From: Marinifilum sp. D737
Lineage (GTDB): Bacteria > Bacteroidota > Bacteroidia > Bacteroidales > Marinifilaceae
Length of the DNA: 64,000 nucleotides
Direction of reading: 5' to 3'
Assembly (NCBI RefSeq): GCF_026672275.1
Contig: NZ_JANQCD010000005.1
Coordinates: forward strand, 62,001-126,000
Under the pieces are notes generated by a model. The model had not been told where the DNA came from. It searched no databases and saw nothing but the letters and a program-made list of their open reading frames with translations. The position numbers and the translations under genes were made by a program. Of the stretch, positions 52,493 through 61,275 are shown in pieces. Numbering within the stretch: position 1 is the first letter of the stretch; each line of letters starts with the position of its first letter.

Positions 52493-52509
52493 CTACTATA
52501 GTTGTGCCA
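52493..52509 (-). promoter_or_regulatory. Candidate sigma-54 promoter for the ABC exporter operon
   Basis: On the minus strand, TGGCAC (52504-52509) matches the -24 element exactly. At the correct distance stands TAGTA in place of TTGCW. It lies about 80 bp before the ATPase start. The -12 half is imperfect, so confidence is limited. Confidence 0.35.
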
Positions 52510-52690
52510 TTGGTTCTAATTACTATGTGTAGAGGTGTTTGTGTGAATAAAGCATATTGGACAGGATCTTCCAGCTGTAAAAAATCTTTATTCTTACTGT
52601 ATAGTTTCTTTACATTCTGTTGAGTTGTTGATTGCATTTCTCTACTTTTGGTAATGTTATGCTTGCTTGTGGTAACGAATCAGTCTTTTG

Positions 52691-52750
52691 ATACTTGGTT
52701 CTTGGAATTTGGCATTTAGAGCTTGAGACTTGGAGCTTACAGCTTGAATC
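52691..52750. repeat. Short-period degenerate tract (ACTTGG/AGCTTGA words)
   Basis: Words such as ACTTGGTT, CTTGGAAT, AGCTTGAG, ACTTGGAG, AGCTTACA and AGCTTGAA follow each other with a 7-8 bp period, upstream of the NtrC-type regulator gene. It is similar in style to 35118-35142. Confidence 0.6.
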
Positions 52751-52807
52751 TTTTCAACCAGCAAATTTGCATAACCCAAATAATAACTAAGCCATATTAC
52801 TGAAAGC

Positions 52808-54178
52808 ATGACCAACTCCGGTAAAATCTTAATTGTAGACGATCATAAACGTGTAAGAATTTCTCTTCAAATGCTATTGCAAGATGAGTTCGATACGGTT
52901 AAGGTACTTTCTAATCCTAAAAGTTTACTTGGCGAGTTGCAGGACAATTCATATGACATTGTTCTTTTGGATATGAACTTTTCCGCTGGAGTGAATACGG
53001 GAAACGAAGGCTTGTTTTGGATGAATGAAATCCTAAAGTTTGATCCTGATTTGGGAGTGGTGCTGCTAACAGCATACGGAGATGTAGAATTGGCTGTAAC
53101 AGCCATTAAAAAGGGAGCCACGGATTTTGTGTTGAAGCCATGGGACAACAACAAGTTGATCTCAACTTTGAAATCGGTTTTAAGATTGAGACAATCGAAA
53201 AAGAAGATACAAAAGCTGGAAACCGATAAGCAAGACTTAACCAGAGAGTTGAACCAGAACAAGTCTGAAATGATTGGTAGGTCAAGCGTAATGAAGAATC
53301 TGCGAAAGCTCCTGCAAAAAGTAGCCGTTACCGAGGCAAATGTCTTGGTATTGGGTGAACATGGAACAGGTAAAGAGTTGATTGCACGAGAAATACATCA
53401 GCAATCCAAAAGAAGTAATAAGCCTATGGTTTCGGTGGATATGGGAGCCATGAACGAAAGTCTTTTCGAAAGCGAATTGTTTGGTCATGTGAAGGGAGCC
53501 TTTACCGATGCCAGGGAAGACAGGCAGGGAAGATTTGAATTGGCTTCGGGTGGAACCATTTTTCTGGATGAGATTGGAAATCTATCATTGGCCATGCAGG
53601 CTAAATTGTTGTCGGTCCTACAAAATCGAGAGGTAATTCGCGTTGGCGATCATCAAACAAGGAGTATTGATATTCGTTTGGTGTGCGCTACCAATAAAAA
53701 CCTTCAGGAAATGGTTGCCAAAGGAACTTTTCGTGAAGACCTGCTTTATCGCATCAATACCATTCAGGTTGATGTGCCAGCTTTGCGCGATCGTACTAGT
53801 GATATTGCTCTGCTGGCAGAGTATTTCCTAATGAAGTATGCAACGAAATACGATAAAAGGCCATTGGCCTATACCGATGAAGCTTTGCTTAAGCTGCAAA
53901 ATTACCCGTGGCCGGGAAATGTCCGCGAGTTGCAGCATACTGTTGAAAAGGCGGTAATCCTTTCAGAGGGAAATAGGATTACCAAAGAAGATTTTCTATT
54001 AAAGCAAAATGGAACTCAAACAAGCAAAGTACCACCCAAAAGCTTTGTGGAGATGGAAAAGCAAATGATTCTTGCTGCTATGGAACGACACAAAGGAAAT
54101 CTAACACATATGGCTTTAGAGCTTGGCGTTACCCGCCCAACTCTTTATCACAAAATTAAGAAGTATGATTTACAATAG
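52808..54178 (+). CDS. NtrC-type sigma-54-dependent response regulator
   Basis: This 456-residue regulator has a receiver (phospho-acceptor Asp in IVLLDMNFSAG), an AAA+ domain with Walker A GEHGTGKELIAREI and Walker B GGTIFLDEIGN, and a Fis-type HTH (LTHMALELGVTRPTLYHKIKKY). The sigma-54 contact loop reads GAFTDA in place of the canonical GAFTGA, a variant I believe is common in Bacteroidota regulators. The next gene, the cognate kinase, overlaps its end by 14 bp. A likely target is the divergent ABC exporter operon. Confidence 0.95.
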   Translation: MTNSGKILIVDDHKRVRISLQMLLQDEFDTVKVLSNPKSLLGELQDNSYDIVLLDMNFSAGVNTGNEGLFWMNEILKFDPDLGVVLLTAYGDVELAVTAIKKGATDFVLKPWDNNKLISTLKSVLRLRQSKKKIQKLETDKQDLTRELNQNKSEMIGRSSVMKNLRKLLQKVAVTEANVLVLGEHGTGKELIAREIHQQSKRSNKPMVSVDMGAMNESLFESELFGHVKGAFTDAREDRQGRFELASGGTIFLDEIGNLSLAMQAKLLSVLQNREVIRVGDHQTRSIDIRLVCATNKNLQEMVAKGTFREDLLYRINTIQVDVPALRDRTSDIALLAEYFLMKYATKYDKRPLAYTDEALLKLQNYPWPGNVRELQHTVEKAVILSEGNRITKEDFLLKQNGTQTSKVPPKSFVEMEKQMILAAMERHKGNLTHMALELGVTRPTLYHKIKKYDLQ

Positions 54179-55523
54179 CCTCTTTATTCAGGTTCTGATT
54201 CGACTCAGTAGTATTCTGTTGTTGAGCTTTCTTATGGGATGGATATTTTGGGCTACGGCTTATCCTTACATGGCCTTATTGGTTTTAATGCTTATTTTTT
54301 GGTTAAGTTACCGTTTGGTTCATTATCTGAATACAAGCAATCGCTTGTTGTCGCAATTCTTCCTTTCGGTAAAGAATGAGGATTCAGCATTAAGCTTTCC
54401 TAAAAATATATCGGGCAAGTCCTTTGATGAATTACGCATGGGAATGCAAGAGGTAAATTACATCATAAAAGATTTACGTCTAAAGGCACAGAAAAAGGAG
54501 ATGATAAGCGATGCCATTATTGAACATGCATCTGTAGGTTTGTTATCTTTTAACGAGAATGGCTTGGTGGAGTGCATAAACCAAAGAGGACGTGAGCTTT
54601 TAGATGTGCACAATCTATACAGCATAAAGCCATTGAAAAAATACGATGCAGACTTGTTTGACCTGTTTGAGAAAATGAAGGCAGGAGATACCCGAGTCTA
54701 TCATTTGCAGGTGAAAAATGGAAGTAAATACCTGTTAATTTACTGTACTACAATTAAGCAAGAAAGCAGGGAGTTAAAGCTGTTATCCTTTACGGATATT
54801 AAAAATGAGATGGATGCCCAGGAGTTGGAATCCTGGCAGAAGTTGATTAATGTGCTTAGCCATGAGATTATGAATTCTGTATCTCCTCTTACCTGTTTAT
54901 CTGAAAAACTGGAAAGCAATTACCAGCAAATTGAAACCGGTACGATTCTTACCGAATCGGTTCTTAGCAAAACACGCAACGGACTTCAAGTGATAAAGGA
55001 GCAAGGGCAGGGACTCATGTATTTTGTTGAGGCTTATCGTGAGCTATCGAGAATTCCAAAGCCTAATCCGCAAGCCATTAGCGTATCTCAACTGTTTATG
55101 CATTTGCAAGATTTATTACATATGTATTCCAATGACCAAATACAATATCATTTCAGTATCAGTCCAAAGGATCTTCAATTCTATGCTGATGATGCTCTGG
55201 TGAAACAGGTTTTAATTAACTTGGTTAAGAATGCGCGGCAGGCCATTCACGCTAGTGGGGAAATACATCTGAAAGCAGAGAAAAAACAAGAAGGCCATGT
55301 AGAAATCAGTATTACGGATAATGGTTGTGGTATCTCTGCCGAGGATATGAAAAATATATTCATTCCATTTTTTACTACTAAAGAGGAAGGATCAGGAATC
55401 GGCTTAAGCCTTACGCGCCAAATTATGCGCTTGCACAATGGACACATTAGCATAGAATCAAAAGAAGGAGAGGGAACCAAAGTGAAATTGATTTTCTCAT
55501 CAGCCAAAAGCTATATCAGTTAA
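54165..55523 (+). CDS. Sensor histidine kinase, partner of the NtrC-type regulator
   Basis: The 452 residues, starting at the ATG at 54165 that overlaps the regulator stop, have two closely spaced N-terminal membrane helices (about 6-50), a PAS-like region (about 110-215), a dimerisation segment with the acceptor His in LINVLSHEIMNSVSPL and an ATPase domain (NARQAIHASGEIHL, DNGCGISAEDMKNIF, GSGIGLSLTRQIMRLHNG). It has little extracytoplasmic sequence, so it senses in or at the membrane. An earlier in-frame start exists but lies deep in the upstream gene. Confidence 0.93.
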   Translation: MIYNSLFIQVLIRLSSILLLSFLMGWIFWATAYPYMALLVLMLIFWLSYRLVHYLNTSNRLLSQFFLSVKNEDSALSFPKNISGKSFDELRMGMQEVNYIIKDLRLKAQKKEMISDAIIEHASVGLLSFNENGLVECINQRGRELLDVHNLYSIKPLKKYDADLFDLFEKMKAGDTRVYHLQVKNGSKYLLIYCTTIKQESRELKLLSFTDIKNEMDAQELESWQKLINVLSHEIMNSVSPLTCLSEKLESNYQQIETGTILTESVLSKTRNGLQVIKEQGQGLMYFVEAYRELSRIPKPNPQAISVSQLFMHLQDLLHMYSNDQIQYHFSISPKDLQFYADDALVKQVLINLVKNARQAIHASGEIHLKAEKKQEGHVEISITDNGCGISAEDMKNIFIPFFTTKEEGSGIGLSLTRQIMRLHNGHISIESKEGEGTKVKLIFSSAKSYIS

Positions 55524-55533
55524 AAGTTTCGTC

Positions 55534-55583
55534 AGTCAAGGGGTGACTAATAAGCGTTTTGTAAGTTAGTCACCCCTTGACTT
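55534..55583. repeat. Dispersed palindrome, copy 2 (after the histidine kinase gene)
   Basis: AGTCAAGGGGTGACTAA pairs with TTAGTCACCCCTTGACTTA. It is nearly identical to the palindrome at 7655-7705, 48 kb away, and starts 11 bp after the stop. A degenerate half copy (CAGCCAGCCCTTAACTT) lies at about 55638-55655. Confidence 0.8.
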
Positions 55584-55702
55584 ACAGTGTGAATGATATT
55601 TAACCAGTAAAAGCGTATCTAACAAGCAGCGTATAAATCAGCCAGCCCTTAACTTCCAGAAAATGTGATTATTTTAGTAGTGCACCTCAAAATGTCCTAA
55701 AT

Positions 55703-56101
55703 ATGAGTACAAAAGAAATTAGTTTGTTGCATTATCCCAACAATATCAGTAATTAGAAAAATGATTATTACGCTCAAGTAAGGTATGTAGGTACCATCTC
55801 CAATTAGGATATTACCGATTTGATGATTGCCGAAGGATCGGAATATCATAAAGAGAGTATTATAGACATTCTGAACCGCTGTGATAGAATCAAAATGGAG
55901 AAGTTGGCTGAGGGGTATAAAATCAATACTGAATTATTCCAATCTCACTTAAGTGTTAAAGGCCATTTTAATGCCAGTTCTGGATCTGTTGATCCAGATG
56001 AACATCAGGTTAAACTCAAGTTTTTGGCCACCAAAAGAATGCGAGAGCTACGAAAATTTAAAAATTTAATGGGATACCCTGGTAAAATTAATATCCCTTA
56101 A
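55703..56101 (+). pseudogene. HU-like DNA-binding protein gene with two in-frame amber codons
   Basis: From the ATG at 55703 the frame reads MSTKEISLLHYPNNISN, then TAG (55754-55756), KNDYYAQVRYVGTISN, then TAG (55805-55807), DITDLMIAEGSEYHKESIID and on to a TAA at 56101. The continuous reading resembles Bacteroidota HU-like (HU-HIG/DUF4469-type) proteins, with the helical start and ESLSVKGHF-like beta arm (FQSHLSVKGHFNASSG). Only substitutions to TAG break it; no frameshift is seen. An ATG at 55820 could start a 93-residue remnant. Other genes here end in TAG, so genome-wide amber recoding is unlikely. Confidence 0.65.
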
Positions 56102-56225
56102 AGATTTTTAACCAATTTTAAACCTTATTTCGTCAAACTATTGGTCTGAAGCTAAAACATATACACTATTTAAACCGTATTTAAATAGATAGCAATTCCT
56201 TTTATTCAGCTTTAAACCAAATACC

Positions 56226-57665
56226 ATGTTATACAAAAAGATGAAATGTATTATTGGTAGGTGTTATTTGATACTTGCCATATTGGTTGGCACAGCCATA
56301 TTTACAAGTGCGCAGGAACAATTTATACAAGATTCCATCCCATATGATAATGTACGTGCTGATGAATCAGATGAAATTCAGAGGCAAGAAAAACAGAAAA
56401 AGAATGGCATTCCCATTGGCTTGTTTGCTTACAATAAATGGGTGGATTTAAACGAAAATGAAATCGTTGAGAAGAATGAGTTTTTTGGATTGGGGAAACA
56501 ATCTTATGCCAAAGGAGAGTCCATTAGTGCTTCTTTGTACGATCCGGAAATAAAAGAGGGAACAAACCTGAAGCTTAGAATTTGGGATACGAGTGGAAAC
56601 TTGATTCGAACGGTTCGTAAAAACTATACCACAAAACCTTTGTTTACCTATTCAAATTTCGATGCTTTTCTGCCTGTGGGAGAATATATCATGACAATTA
56701 ATCCAGCAGAATCGGGAAAAACCTATCAAATTAACTTTTTGATAAAGGAGCCAAATGGCAATGCATTTGCGAAAATCAGGAAGAAACTGCTTCCCGAAAG
56801 TTTTCATCTGTTTAAGGAATGGATTGATGAGGATGGAGATATGAAGCTGGATAGTGCAGAGGTGATTGGTTTGGATCAGAAACAGTTTGAGCTTGGGAAA
56901 GTTGATTTTCAAGTTGGATTGAATCTTCCCATGAATGATAAACGAGTGGTTTATCAGATATGGAATTCTACCTATGATATGATTGCAATGAATATTTCCC
57001 GACTGGATAGTTTGCAACATTATACCATGAAAGAAGATACGATTCATCCTGGCAATCAGTTCTTGCGAGTTTTAAAGAATGCACCCGAAGGAGAATATAT
57101 GATTACTGCATCCTTGGATATGAAAGATCCTATACAATATAGAATATTAGTACAAATTGGCGATTCTACGGCCAATATTGTTAAGACTGATGAGGCTATG
57201 GCAGCCCAAACTGATGAAACACCAGAATTGGAAGAGGTAAGCGAAGAGATTCCAGAAACTCCTGCTATGGCAATGAATATTAGTGAGAATGTTGAGAATT
57301 TAGCTCCGGAGTTTACCAAAGGCCAGGAAGGGTTCTTCTTTTTTACTGGTTTTATTGATTTGAATGAAAACAACAAGCAGGAGAGAGAAGAATTTATGGG
57401 AGCCGATCAGGAGTATTATTATTCAGAATCGGAGAATGTGTTTGTTCAGTTTCATTTAAAGCAGTTTGTCAATAGTGAATTGAATTTGAAACTATTTAAT
57501 ACAGAAGATCAGCTGGTTCGTCAACAAATTGGGAATTATACCGAGTCTCCTTTTGTATTTAAAGTATCAATGCCTGATGAGCCTTTAATTCCTGGCGAAT
57601 ACAAATTAATTATGCAACCAGGTGGTTCGGAAATCAAATACCGATTGGAGCTTACAATTAAATAA
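56226..57665 (+). CDS. Secreted triple-repeat protein with EF-hand-like loops
   Basis: I do not recognise a named family. The 479 residues begin with a signal peptide (LAILVGTAIFTSAQ). Three repeats of about 120-150 residues each open with an acidic loop: WVDLNENEIVEKNEF, WIDEDGDMKLDSAEV and FIDLNENNKQEREEF. Each spans 12 residues from Asp to Glu with D/N at positions 1, 3 and 5, as in EF-hand calcium loops. Each loop is followed by a beta-sandwich-like stretch with PxGEYxMTI or PGEYKLIMQP. A linker rich in Glu/Thr/Pro (about 320-355) precedes the last repeat. Calcium-dependent structure is inference. Confidence 0.6.
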   Translation: MLYKKMKCIIGRCYLILAILVGTAIFTSAQEQFIQDSIPYDNVRADESDEIQRQEKQKKNGIPIGLFAYNKWVDLNENEIVEKNEFFGLGKQSYAKGESISASLYDPEIKEGTNLKLRIWDTSGNLIRTVRKNYTTKPLFTYSNFDAFLPVGEYIMTINPAESGKTYQINFLIKEPNGNAFAKIRKKLLPESFHLFKEWIDEDGDMKLDSAEVIGLDQKQFELGKVDFQVGLNLPMNDKRVVYQIWNSTYDMIAMNISRLDSLQHYTMKEDTIHPGNQFLRVLKNAPEGEYMITASLDMKDPIQYRILVQIGDSTANIVKTDEAMAAQTDETPELEEVSEEIPETPAMAMNISENVENLAPEFTKGQEGFFFFTGFIDLNENNKQEREEFMGADQEYYYSESENVFVQFHLKQFVNSELNLKLFNTEDQLVRQQIGNYTESPFVFKVSMPDEPLIPGEYKLIMQPGGSEIKYRLELTIK

Positions 57666-57685
57666 GCTTACATTTATAAAATATA

Positions 57686-57723
57686 AAAACTCCCACTTGG
57701 CATTGTAGCTAAGCGGGAGTTTT
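57686..57723. terminator. Shared terminator between converging genes
   Basis: AAAACTCCC pairs with GGGAGTTTT with an inner CTT/AAG. A and T runs on both sides suit termination in both directions between the triple-repeat gene and the amylase gene. Confidence 0.8.
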
Positions 57724-57753
57724 ACTTGATCTATAAACTATAAAGAAAACTAA

Positions 57754-60700
57754 TTACTTTTTTATCACTTTTTTTGTTAGTCTCGAACCATCTTCCATTT
57801 CGAAAATGAATAAATACATGCCACTGGCTAAGTTGCTAAGATTTATTTCTTCCGATCGATTTGGAGTACCAATTGTTCTTACCATACGACCACTTAAACT
57901 ATAAATCTTAATCTGATCAACCCCTTTTAAATTGGATAGGTATAGAATATCTTTAACAGGATTAGGATACAGCTTAAGCTCTTTTTCCAATATATCATCT
58001 ATGCCTGTAGTAAAAGCGATTACATCAGTATAATTACTATATGCCTTATTTCCCGTAAGTAGATCGCCAGTTTGGGCAACCGGTGTAACTGAAAATCGGA
58101 TGTATTTTCCACCATCGGCATTAAGAAGCGTGTAACTTAAGCTTGTAGCACCCGAAATTTCACTTTCATTTGTGCCTTGCGTATCGTCTGATCTGTACCA
58201 TTGGAATATTGATGTGCCTTCTGCATCATTTTCAGGGTCACTATAGTCATATTTTGCCTCAAGCGTTTCACCTTCGGTTAATATTCCTGTTATTGTTACA
58301 TTACTTGCAACAGGAGCATTTACCAATGAAACAATTTGATCAGTATAAGTAGAATAAACTGTTTTACCCTGAAGTAATTCACCGGTTAGTGCAACAGGAG
58401 TTACTGAGAATCTAATGTATTTGTCTCGGTCGTCGCCAGTAAGCTGATAAGTTTTATTGGTAGCACCACTAATACTTATTTCATTCTTACCATTGGTATC
58501 CTCAGCTCTATACCATCTGTAAACAGATGCACCCTCTGTATCTCCATTTACATCAGAGTAGGTGTATGATGCAGTAAGCGTTTCATTCTCCTTCGCAGTA
58601 CCGGCAATGGTTACATTACTAGCAACAGGTGCTGAAATAACATTAGGTTGAGTCAATTGCTTTGTGGTGTAGATATGATATTCACCAGGCTTAAGGGTAA
58701 TGTTGACATTGGCATCCGTTACATTAAGTTCCTGACCAGAGAAATAATCATACCATGTTCCTGTTTTACTAAAATTAGCAGAAATACTACCTTCCTTGAT
58801 ATCAAAATTACCGATGATACGAACATTCATATCAGCATGATTAATTTCGATACGCTTTAAGGCTTGTGAAGTAATTAAATTAAAATTGTCTGATTCAAAT
58901 GCAGGCTCTTCCTTTTTAATCTTTGCCAAGGCAGAAAATACCTGATATACTTTTTTACGATAAGGATCATCCTGATATTCCCATTTTACGGGTTTTCTTC
59001 CAGTTCTATCATTGTAATTGATAGAGATATCATAACCTAGTTCGCCAAATTGCCAGATCATTTTTGGTCCGGGAATGGTTAAGAAGAAGGCTGCTGCAGT
59101 TTCTATTCTGGAAAGAGCAGTATTCAGACTTCTCACATTGTAGCCATCTAAAGATTTACCTTCATTAAGGTTACGATACATCATGCGTTCTTCATCGTGA
59201 CTTTCCATATAACTTACAAGCTTAGGCCCATCCCAACTTCTGTTTTTCCATGAGGTCCAATTAAAATCGGAACCATTGCCTATGGTTGCTGCACTATAAT
59301 CATGATTGGCATTACCCCAAAGCATAATGCCATGAGCTGCCAGCTCTTTCTCTTCCTCATTATCCGAAAGATGCTCGAAAATAACCACTGCATCTGATTT
59401 TACGGCCCAAATTTCAGTAGACATTCTTTTAAGATTGGCAATACGAGCTGCATCATATCTTCCTCCCCAAGGATCAGAAGAAGCACTATGAACTGTGTTG
59501 GAAAATCCTTTGGTGAAATCAAAACGGAAACCATCAATGTGATACTCTTCCATCCAATACTTGTTGATGCGATCCACAAGGTCCTTAGTTGCCTGGGCTT
59601 CATGATTCAAATCATATCCCCAATGAGCAGCCGTGTTTTCGAAATTATGCTCCTGGTTGTACCATGGATTATTAGCTGTTGGTTTGCTACCATCAAAATA
59701 CATGCGCAGGAATGGCGATTGTCCGTAAGTGTGATTCAACACCATATCCATAAATACGGCAATTCCTCTTTTGTGACATTCATTGACAAAGGCTTTGTAA
59801 TCGTTTTTAGTACCATATGCTTTATCGGGAGCAAAATAAAATGATGGATTGTAACCCCATGAATCATTTCCTTCAAACTCGTTAAATGGCATTAGTTCAA
59901 TTGCATTTACACCTAATCTTTCCAAATAATCTAAAGTATCAGTAACTGTCTTGATATTACCAGCTGCAGTAAAATCTCTTACATGAAGTTCATAAACAAC
60001 CAAGTCTTCCTTTTTAGGCATGGTAAATCCATTATCAGTCCAGCTAAATGCTGTTTGTGCTGTTTGGAATACACTGGCAATTTCGCTTGTTTTTCCTTCC
60101 GGATAATCAATTAGATTAGGGTAGGTTTCGTCAGTAATGTATTTGTCATCCCAAGGATCTGATATTTTATCGGCATATGGATCTGCAATTTTAATGTCTC
60201 CATCAATAAGATATTGGAAAATGTACTCTTTACCAGCTTGAAGGTTATTAATGGTCACCCAGAAGTTATCACCATCCTTTTTCATTTGGTACATGTTATC
60301 AAGTTTCCAATCTGAAAAATCTCCAATGGCATATACATATTCCTTTTGGGGAGCATACAGAACAAGTGTTACTGAGCTATCATCAATATAATTGATACCA
60401 GCAACAACATTGGCAGGCATGCTTTCATTTACAACATCATCGCGAACGAAGAAATTAACTGTAGCTCTAACTTCTTCCGAACCATCAGTAGCAACAGCTA
60501 CCAATTCATGATTACCGGCAACATCGGTATTAATGATTTTACTAATTTCAGTTCCTGTGGTAGTTTCATTTTCAACACCATCCAAAAACAGGCTTAGGTT
60601 TGTACTGGCACTGGACTGTACCGTAACCTGTAAATCTTCATTTTTTTGAATGACTTTGTTGTTGGCAGGAGCAGAGAAGCTAACGTTTAAGCCACCTTCG

Positions 60701-61137
60701 CTCACATCTACAAATATATCAGTTCCGCCATCACCTTTTCCTTCTTTTTGAGTATCCTCAGAACGGAATACGAAAGCCATTTTTAATATTTTTTCTCCAT
60801 CAGCAACAGCATAGTATTCACGAATGCTTGGAGTAATCTTCAATTCCCACTTGTTGTTTTCAAGTGAGGTCAATTTGTACTTGGCACTATTATCTCCCCA
60901 GGTAGGAGCATATTTCCAGTCGGTATCAGAAGTACTTTTGTCGGTAATTACACCTGTGTGAGCATAAACATCTCCAGTGTAATCCTTTAATCCTCCAGTT
61001 CCCAAAGTAGCGTCAAAAGTAATGGTCACTTCATCACTTTCGGTAGGAAAGGCGGGAGAGGTTGTTATGATTTGTGCCTGACTAATGAATGACATTAGCA
61101 GGAATATAAAGGTAAGATATGTATAAAGTTTCTTCAT
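57754..61137 (-). CDS. GH13 alpha-amylase with T9SS C-terminal sorting domain
   Basis: The 1,127 residues comprise a signal peptide (FIFLLMSFISQAQ), two N-terminal beta domains, a CBM48-like domain (about 243-335; IGDFSDWKLDNMYQM), a GH13 barrel (about 370-780), a C-terminal beta domain, two ~95-residue repeats (APVASNVTI...RWYRAEDTNG and FQWYRSDDTQG) and a type IX sorting domain (LYPNPVKDILYLSN...). Catalytic residues are Asp in GFRFDFTKGF (~538), Glu in VVIFEHLSD (~587) and Asp in MESHDEERM (~647). It would degrade starch at the cell surface or outside. It ends the SusE/F group; the SusCD part lies beyond the window. Confidence 0.93.
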   Translation of the reverse strand: MKKLYTYLTFIFLLMSFISQAQIITTSPAFPTESDEVTITFDATLGTGGLKDYTGDVYAHTGVITDKSTSDTDWKYAPTWGDNSAKYKLTSLENNKWELKITPSIREYYAVADGEKILKMAFVFRSEDTQKEGKGDGGTDIFVDVSEGGLNVSFSAPANNKVIQKNEDLQVTVQSSASTNLSLFLDGVENETTTGTEISKIINTDVAGNHELVAVATDGSEEVRATVNFFVRDDVVNESMPANVVAGINYIDDSSVTLVLYAPQKEYVYAIGDFSDWKLDNMYQMKKDGDNFWVTINNLQAGKEYIFQYLIDGDIKIADPYADKISDPWDDKYITDETYPNLIDYPEGKTSEIASVFQTAQTAFSWTDNGFTMPKKEDLVVYELHVRDFTAAGNIKTVTDTLDYLERLGVNAIELMPFNEFEGNDSWGYNPSFYFAPDKAYGTKNDYKAFVNECHKRGIAVFMDMVLNHTYGQSPFLRMYFDGSKPTANNPWYNQEHNFENTAAHWGYDLNHEAQATKDLVDRINKYWMEEYHIDGFRFDFTKGFSNTVHSASSDPWGGRYDAARIANLKRMSTEIWAVKSDAVVIFEHLSDNEEEKELAAHGIMLWGNANHDYSAATIGNGSDFNWTSWKNRSWDGPKLVSYMESHDEERMMYRNLNEGKSLDGYNVRSLNTALSRIETAAAFFLTIPGPKMIWQFGELGYDISINYNDRTGRKPVKWEYQDDPYRKKVYQVFSALAKIKKEEPAFESDNFNLITSQALKRIEINHADMNVRIIGNFDIKEGSISANFSKTGTWYDYFSGQELNVTDANVNITLKPGEYHIYTTKQLTQPNVISAPVASNVTIAGTAKENETLTASYTYSDVNGDTEGASVYRWYRAEDTNGKNEISISGATNKTYQLTGDDRDKYIRFSVTPVALTGELLQGKTVYSTYTDQIVSLVNAPVASNVTITGILTEGETLEAKYDYSDPENDAEGTSIFQWYRSDDTQGTNESEISGATSLSYTLLNADGGKYIRFSVTPVAQTGDLLTGNKAYSNYTDVIAFTTGIDDILEKELKLYPNPVKDILYLSNLKGVDQIKIYSLSGRMVRTIGTPNRSEEINLSNLASGMYLFIFEMEDGSRLTKKVIKK

Positions 61138-61184
61138 AATCAGAACTTTGTATTGATTGAATTCCGTTTGGTTTCAGTATAAAA

Positions 61185-61258
61185 AAATGCAATCAGCAAC
61201 CAGAATAGTTACCAATTGCATTTAATTATTTGAAGCAGGGTAGCCTCATGACTACCCT
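61185..61258 (-). promoter_or_regulatory. Two intercistronic hairpins between SusF-like and amylase genes
   Basis: AAATGCAAT pairs with ATTGCATTT (61185-61223), and AGGGTAG pairs with CTACCCT (61237-61258). They resemble the hairpins of the 11.9-18.9 kb operon and may lower read-through into the amylase gene or protect upstream mRNA. Confidence 0.6.
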
Positions 61259-61275
61259 ACATGCTTATCGTTTTA

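Noticed and set aside
52691-52720. TGGCAT...GC as a sigma-54 promoter for the regulator gene
   Set aside because: The GG-to-GC spacing is 10 rather than 12, and it lies in a low-complexity tract.
53470-53510. GAFTDA loop as a sign of a sigma-54-independent regulator
   Set aside because: Variants at this Gly occur in otherwise normal Bacteroidota NtrC-type regulators as far as I know, and all other AAA+ motifs are intact.
54123-54164. Earlier start for the histidine kinase
   Set aside because: It would lie inside the regulator's HTH region. The ATG at 54165 gives a normal N-terminal membrane helix and a typical 14-bp overlap.
55703-56101. Amber recoding (TAG read as an amino acid)
   Set aside because: The M1 peptidase, mltG and the NtrC-type regulator genes all end in TAG followed by non-coding DNA, so TAG acts as a stop in this genome.
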